Assembly: GCA_003054695.1 (NCBI GenBank)
Contig: QAZA01000050.1
Span: 496,001 to 560,000, forward strand
Source: Verrucomicrobia bacterium LW23
GTDB lineage: Bacteria; Verrucomicrobiota; Verrucomicrobiia; Methylacidiphilales; UBA1321
Direction of reading: 5' to 3'
Length of the DNA stretch: 64,000 bases
A program made the translations under genes and the position numbers. The notes beneath the pieces are model-generated. The model worked only from the letters and a program-made list of their open reading frames with translations. It did no database searches and was not told the DNA's origin. Below, piece by piece: positions 61,632-64,000 of the stretch; positions within the stretch are counted from its first letter, which is position 1; each line of letters starts with the position of its first letter.

Positions 61632-62543
61632 TTAGTGGGCGCCGTTGACCGAAATGTAGCGGGAAAACTCGCCGTGGCGAATATCAATTTCTTCGCGCGT
61701 CAGGCGCTCCAGTCGCTTGAGGCTGAAGGCCTCGACGTTAAAGGAGGCGGCCAGGGTGCCCTGGATGACGGCCTTCTTGATCGACTCGAAGCTGATGTCG
61801 TCTGTCTTGGCCAGGTAGCCGATGAGGGCGCCCGCAAAGCAGTCGCCGGCGCCGGTCGGGTCGGCAATGTCTTCGAGCGGGAACGCGCCGGTGGCGAAGA
61901 AGTTATCGCGGGAGAAAAGGAGCGCGCCGTGCTCACCTTTTTTGACGACGACGTAGCGGGGGCCCAGCTCCAGGATCTTGCGACCTGCTTTGACGGCGTT
62001 GCGTTCGCCGGTAAACTGGCGCGCTTCGCTGTCGTTAAGGATGAGCATGTCCACGCGCTTGATGAGTGCGAGCAGGTCGGGGCGGGCCAGGGAGATCCAC
62101 AGGTCCATGGTATCGGCCACAACAAACTTGGGGGCCTCCACCTGATCCAGCACGTGGGCCTGGAGCGAGGGGGCGATGTTGGCCAGCAGGACGTAGGGGG
62201 TCTGGCGCGAGCGGGTGGGGATCTTCGGGCTAAAGTGCTCAAACACATTGAGTTCCACCGAAAGGGTGCGGCGGTTGTTCATGTCCTCTTCGTACTCGCC
62301 GCTCCAGCGGAATGTCTTGCCCTGCACCACTTCCAGGCCGTCGATATTGATGCCGCGGTTGCGGAAGGTGTCGCGATGCACTTCGGGGAAATCGTCGCCC
62401 ACGATACCCACCATGCTGACGGGCGTGTAAAAGCTGGCCGCCACGGAGGCGTAGGAGGCGGAACCGCCCAGCAGATCGCGGTGTTCCGCGGTCGTTGTTT
62501 TGATGTCATCCAGCGCAACGGAGCCTACAATAAGTACGGACAT
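61632..62543 (-). CDS. PfkB-family sugar kinase
   Basis: The 303-residue protein has the ribokinase-family pattern: LIVGSVALDDIKT, GGSASYASVAASFY, DFPEVHRDTFRNRGI, and the C-terminal signature DPTGAGDCFAGALIG with catalytic Asp and anion hole. A variable segment (WSGEYEEDMNNRRTLSVELN) is typical of a group found in planctomycetes and verrucomicrobia. Substrate (sugar or nucleoside) unknown. It is followed by the SUI1-like gene on the same strand. Confidence 0.85.
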   Translation of the reverse strand: MSVLIVGSVALDDIKTTTAEHRDLLGGSASYASVAASFYTPVSMVGIVGDDFPEVHRDTFRNRGINIDGLEVVQGKTFRWSGEYEEDMNNRRTLSVELNVFEHFSPKIPTRSRQTPYVLLANIAPSLQAHVLDQVEAPKFVVADTMDLWISLARPDLLALIKRVDMLILNDSEARQFTGERNAVKAGRKILELGPRYVVVKKGEHGALLFSRDNFFATGAFPLEDIADPTGAGDCFAGALIGYLAKTDDISFESIKKAVIQGTLAASFNVEAFSLKRLERLTREEIDIRHGEFSRYISVNGAH

Positions 62544-62865
62544 GGCAGAAACGGAAGGGTGGGTTTAGGAGGTAAGATGTTGGGTATCAGATCCCTGCGT
62601 TGCGCACGCGGCGCAGCGCGCGGCTGGACAGGGCAGATTTCCGCCACATCCAACGCAAAGTGGGGAGAGTGGAGCTTTTGGGCGCGCTAGGCGAGAACTT
62701 TTTCTGGCGGAAGGTTGCGCGTCGTTTGCAGGCGAGCGGCCTTTTTTTTCTGCAAGTTATGTGTTTACATTCGCTTAAGTGTTACCATCGCAAATATGCA
62801 ATATACATATGGACCTGACGCGCCTTTTTCATTTACATTATAAAAAAGGACGAGAACATAAGCCT
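62544..62865. other. intergenic region before the CesT-type chaperone
   Basis: The 322 bases separate divergent genes. The part next to the chaperone gene (62740-62865) is AT-rich and contains CTGACG, 17 bases and TTATAA (62815-62843), a weak promoter-like pair. An in-frame start at 62779 was not used for the chaperone because it would add 29 residues unlike the family. No terminator or repeat was seen. Confidence 0.4.
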
Positions 62866-63357
62866 ATGTCGCGCGAGAACCTGGATGCCGTGCTGGAGAA
62901 ATGTGGACGGGAGCTGAACATCGATCTGTCGCTGGGCGAGGCCGGGTACACCGCCTTTGAAGTCGACGGCACGATTGAGATCGAGATGACGTTTGATGAG
63001 GAGGAGCCCGCAGTGCTGGTGTGCGCTACCTGCGGCAAAATGCCGCAGGAGGCGGAGGCCAGGAACGAGCTTTTGCTGGACCTGCTGGAGGCGAATTTTC
63101 ACTGGATCGGCACGGGCGGCGGCACTATGTCGGTGAATCGGGAGGAAAACCTGGTGTACCTGGCGTTTAAGGAGCCGACCGAAAAACTGGATGAAGATCG
63201 CATGCAAACGATCCTGCGTACAATCGTAGATAATGCTGAGCAATGGCACCGGCGGCTGACAACCGGCGACTGGAAAGCGGAGCCATCCGAGTCTCGCAAC
63301 GACGACGACGCCAGCCCGGAATCCGCCCAACCCTTGGGCGAGATGATCCGGATCTGA
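62866..63357 (+). CDS. CesT/Tir-type type III secretion chaperone
   Basis: From the ATG at 62866 the acidic 163-residue protein matches the type III chaperone fold in outline. It has an N-terminal helix (LDAVLEKCGRELNIDLSL), strands with hydrophobic alternation (FEVDGTIEIEMTFDEEEPAV), RNELLLDLLEANFHWIGTGG followed by a strand MSVNREENLVYLAF, a final helix MQTILRTIVDNAEQWHRRL and a disordered acidic tail. Such chaperones bind one or a few effectors before secretion. The next frame begins 51 bases later and is the natural candidate partner. No secretion-apparatus gene is in the window. Confidence 0.75.
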   Translation: MSRENLDAVLEKCGRELNIDLSLGEAGYTAFEVDGTIEIEMTFDEEEPAVLVCATCGKMPQEAEARNELLLDLLEANFHWIGTGGGTMSVNREENLVYLAFKEPTEKLDEDRMQTILRTIVDNAEQWHRRLTTGDWKAEPSESRNDDDASPESAQPLGEMIRI

Positions 63358-63408
63358 TCCCGATCCCGGCCTTTTACCCTTTATCCTGCGCCCTGGGCGC
63401 ACACACAT

Positions 63409-64000
63409 ATGCCTGAAATTGGTGGTCTCTTCCACAACATCGGCAGGTTTACGGATGACCAGCGCGTTGTCCTGGGGGGCAACCGTCTGGACGAAGGGGG
63501 CGTGCAGCAGCGCTCCTGGTCGCCCAAGGCGTTGTGGGCGCGGTTTAAGGATTTTCGCACCCGGCCCGACGATGTCAAAACGCGCAATCGTCAGGTGGCG
63601 CAGGCGCTTGTGGACCGCATTACGCACCGTTACGGCGCTGCGGCGGGGCGGATTGCGAAGTCCGAGCTGAGCAACCAGCTGGAGGACGGCAAGCCGCTGA
63701 CGGCCGGTCGCGTCCGCACGGTTATCGCCAAATCGATGGACGCCGTGGGCAAACTGATGAAGCGCGATGGCTTCTCCTCGGCGGAAATAGCGGTGGCTAA
63801 AAGGCACAATCTCTCCCTGGGCGAGTGCCGGATGTATCGCAATGCGGGCATCCCCATCCACGACCGCACTATGTATAAGGACTGGGTGGGCCGTAATGTG
63901 GAGTCCGCGCGGGAACTCTCCGGCGGCGCCGTGAGCAAGCCGTACCTGGTGGGCTATCGCACCCCCCGCGGGCTGGAGGAGGGCGTGTACAAGCAGGGCC
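63409..64000 (+). CDS. candidate type III effector, 3' end outside window
   Basis: An ATG at 63409 opens a frame with no stop to the window end, at least 197 residues. The visible part starts MPEIGGLFHNIGRF, is Arg/Lys-rich, and includes a helical region with RNRQVAQALVDRITHRYGAA and GKPLTAGRVRTVIAKSMDAV. This reminds me of N-terminal regions of hypothetical proteins in genomes with type III secretion, but it is not a known domain. Position right after a CesT-type chaperone gene in the same direction is the reason to call it a possible effector. Function and length unknown. Confidence 0.55.
   Translation, partial: MPEIGGLFHNIGRFTDDQRVVLGGNRLDEGGVQQRSWSPKALWARFKDFRTRPDDVKTRNRQVAQALVDRITHRYGAAAGRIAKSELSNQLEDGKPLTAGRVRTVIAKSMDAVGKLMKRDGFSSAEIAVAKRHNLSLGECRMYRNAGIPIHDRTMYKDWVGRNVESARELSGGAVSKPYLVGYRTPRGLEEGVYKQG

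Noticed and set aside
61089-62690. 533-codon plus-strand frame opposite the PfkB and SUI1-like genes
   Set aside because: It spans two recognised genes in antisense; both minus-strand products have full family signatures.
1-64000. CRISPR arrays, tRNA or rRNA genes and complete insertion sequences
   Set aside because: No regularly spaced repeats, no cloverleaf-like sequence with a T-loop consensus and no transposase frame were found by reading both strands.

Overview
This window reads as chromosomal DNA from a member of the Verrucomicrobiota. The strongest marker is the 5'-truncated gene at the left edge, a Verru_Chthon cassette protein A, a family known essentially only from this phylum. Many secreted proteins, SGNH and polysaccharide-active enzymes, GC-rich codon use in most genes and a LexA with a divergent DNA-binding half fit the same assignment. 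No rRNA, tRNA, CRISPR array or complete insertion sequence was recognised.

Left part (1-8.1 kb): the Verru_Chthon protein and a small secreted protein, then a less GC-rich polysaccharide patch. The patch holds a two-domain pectate-lyase-like beta-helix protein, a remnant of a GH29 alpha-L-fucosidase, and an alginate-lyase-family protein that has no signal peptide. It looks like an acquired, partly decayed carbohydrate-degradation locus.

8.1-12.8 kb: a quinone/electrophile-defence module comparable to the Bacillus mhq genes (alpha/beta hydrolase, ring-cleaving two-VOC dioxygenase, DoxX-like membrane protein). It is divergent from a LysR regulator with a perfect 7-7-7 inverted repeat in front of it. 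Palindromic GGGACAT repeats fill both gaps inside the module. A PhyH-type dioxygenase follows.

12.8-21.5 kb: two large sensor histidine kinases in the same orientation, an SGNH hydrolase, a VOC protein, a LacI-type regulator and a 700-base spacer containing an AT-rich island.

21.5-31.6 kb: malate:quinone oxidoreductase, then an ABC sugar-importer operon (repeat-type secreted protein, unusual membrane-anchored binding protein, two permeases, no ATPase), a Pro/Thr/Asn-rich secreted protein coupled to a sterol-desaturase-family enzyme, and queC.

31.7-41.1 kb: a coiled-coil membrane protein, a small membrane protein, an L,D-transpeptidase, a 1.1-kilo-residue secreted clan GH-A-like glycosidase with a CBM9-like tail, a second SGNH hydrolase and lexA with hairpins upstream.

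41-50.4 kb: a gene-free strand-skewed stretch, three tandem copies (one intact, two broken) of a small membrane protein family, a polysaccharide-deacetylase-like protein with a changed metal site, gmhA and an LptF/G permease (LPS biogenesis), orphan small proteins, a secreted chorismate mutase and a DciA-like protein.

50.4-64 kb: a polyprenyl-phosphate-mannose synthase next to a DUF2723/TMEM260-type glycosyltransferase (possible protein O-mannosylation), an RRM protein with a strong terminator, a SUKH protein, an EF-hand protein, an M16 peptidase, an orphan ABC ATPase, a SUI1-like factor and a PfkB kinase. At the right edge a CesT-type type III secretion chaperone is followed after 51 bases by an unrecognised open frame that runs off the window, a good candidate for its secreted partner.
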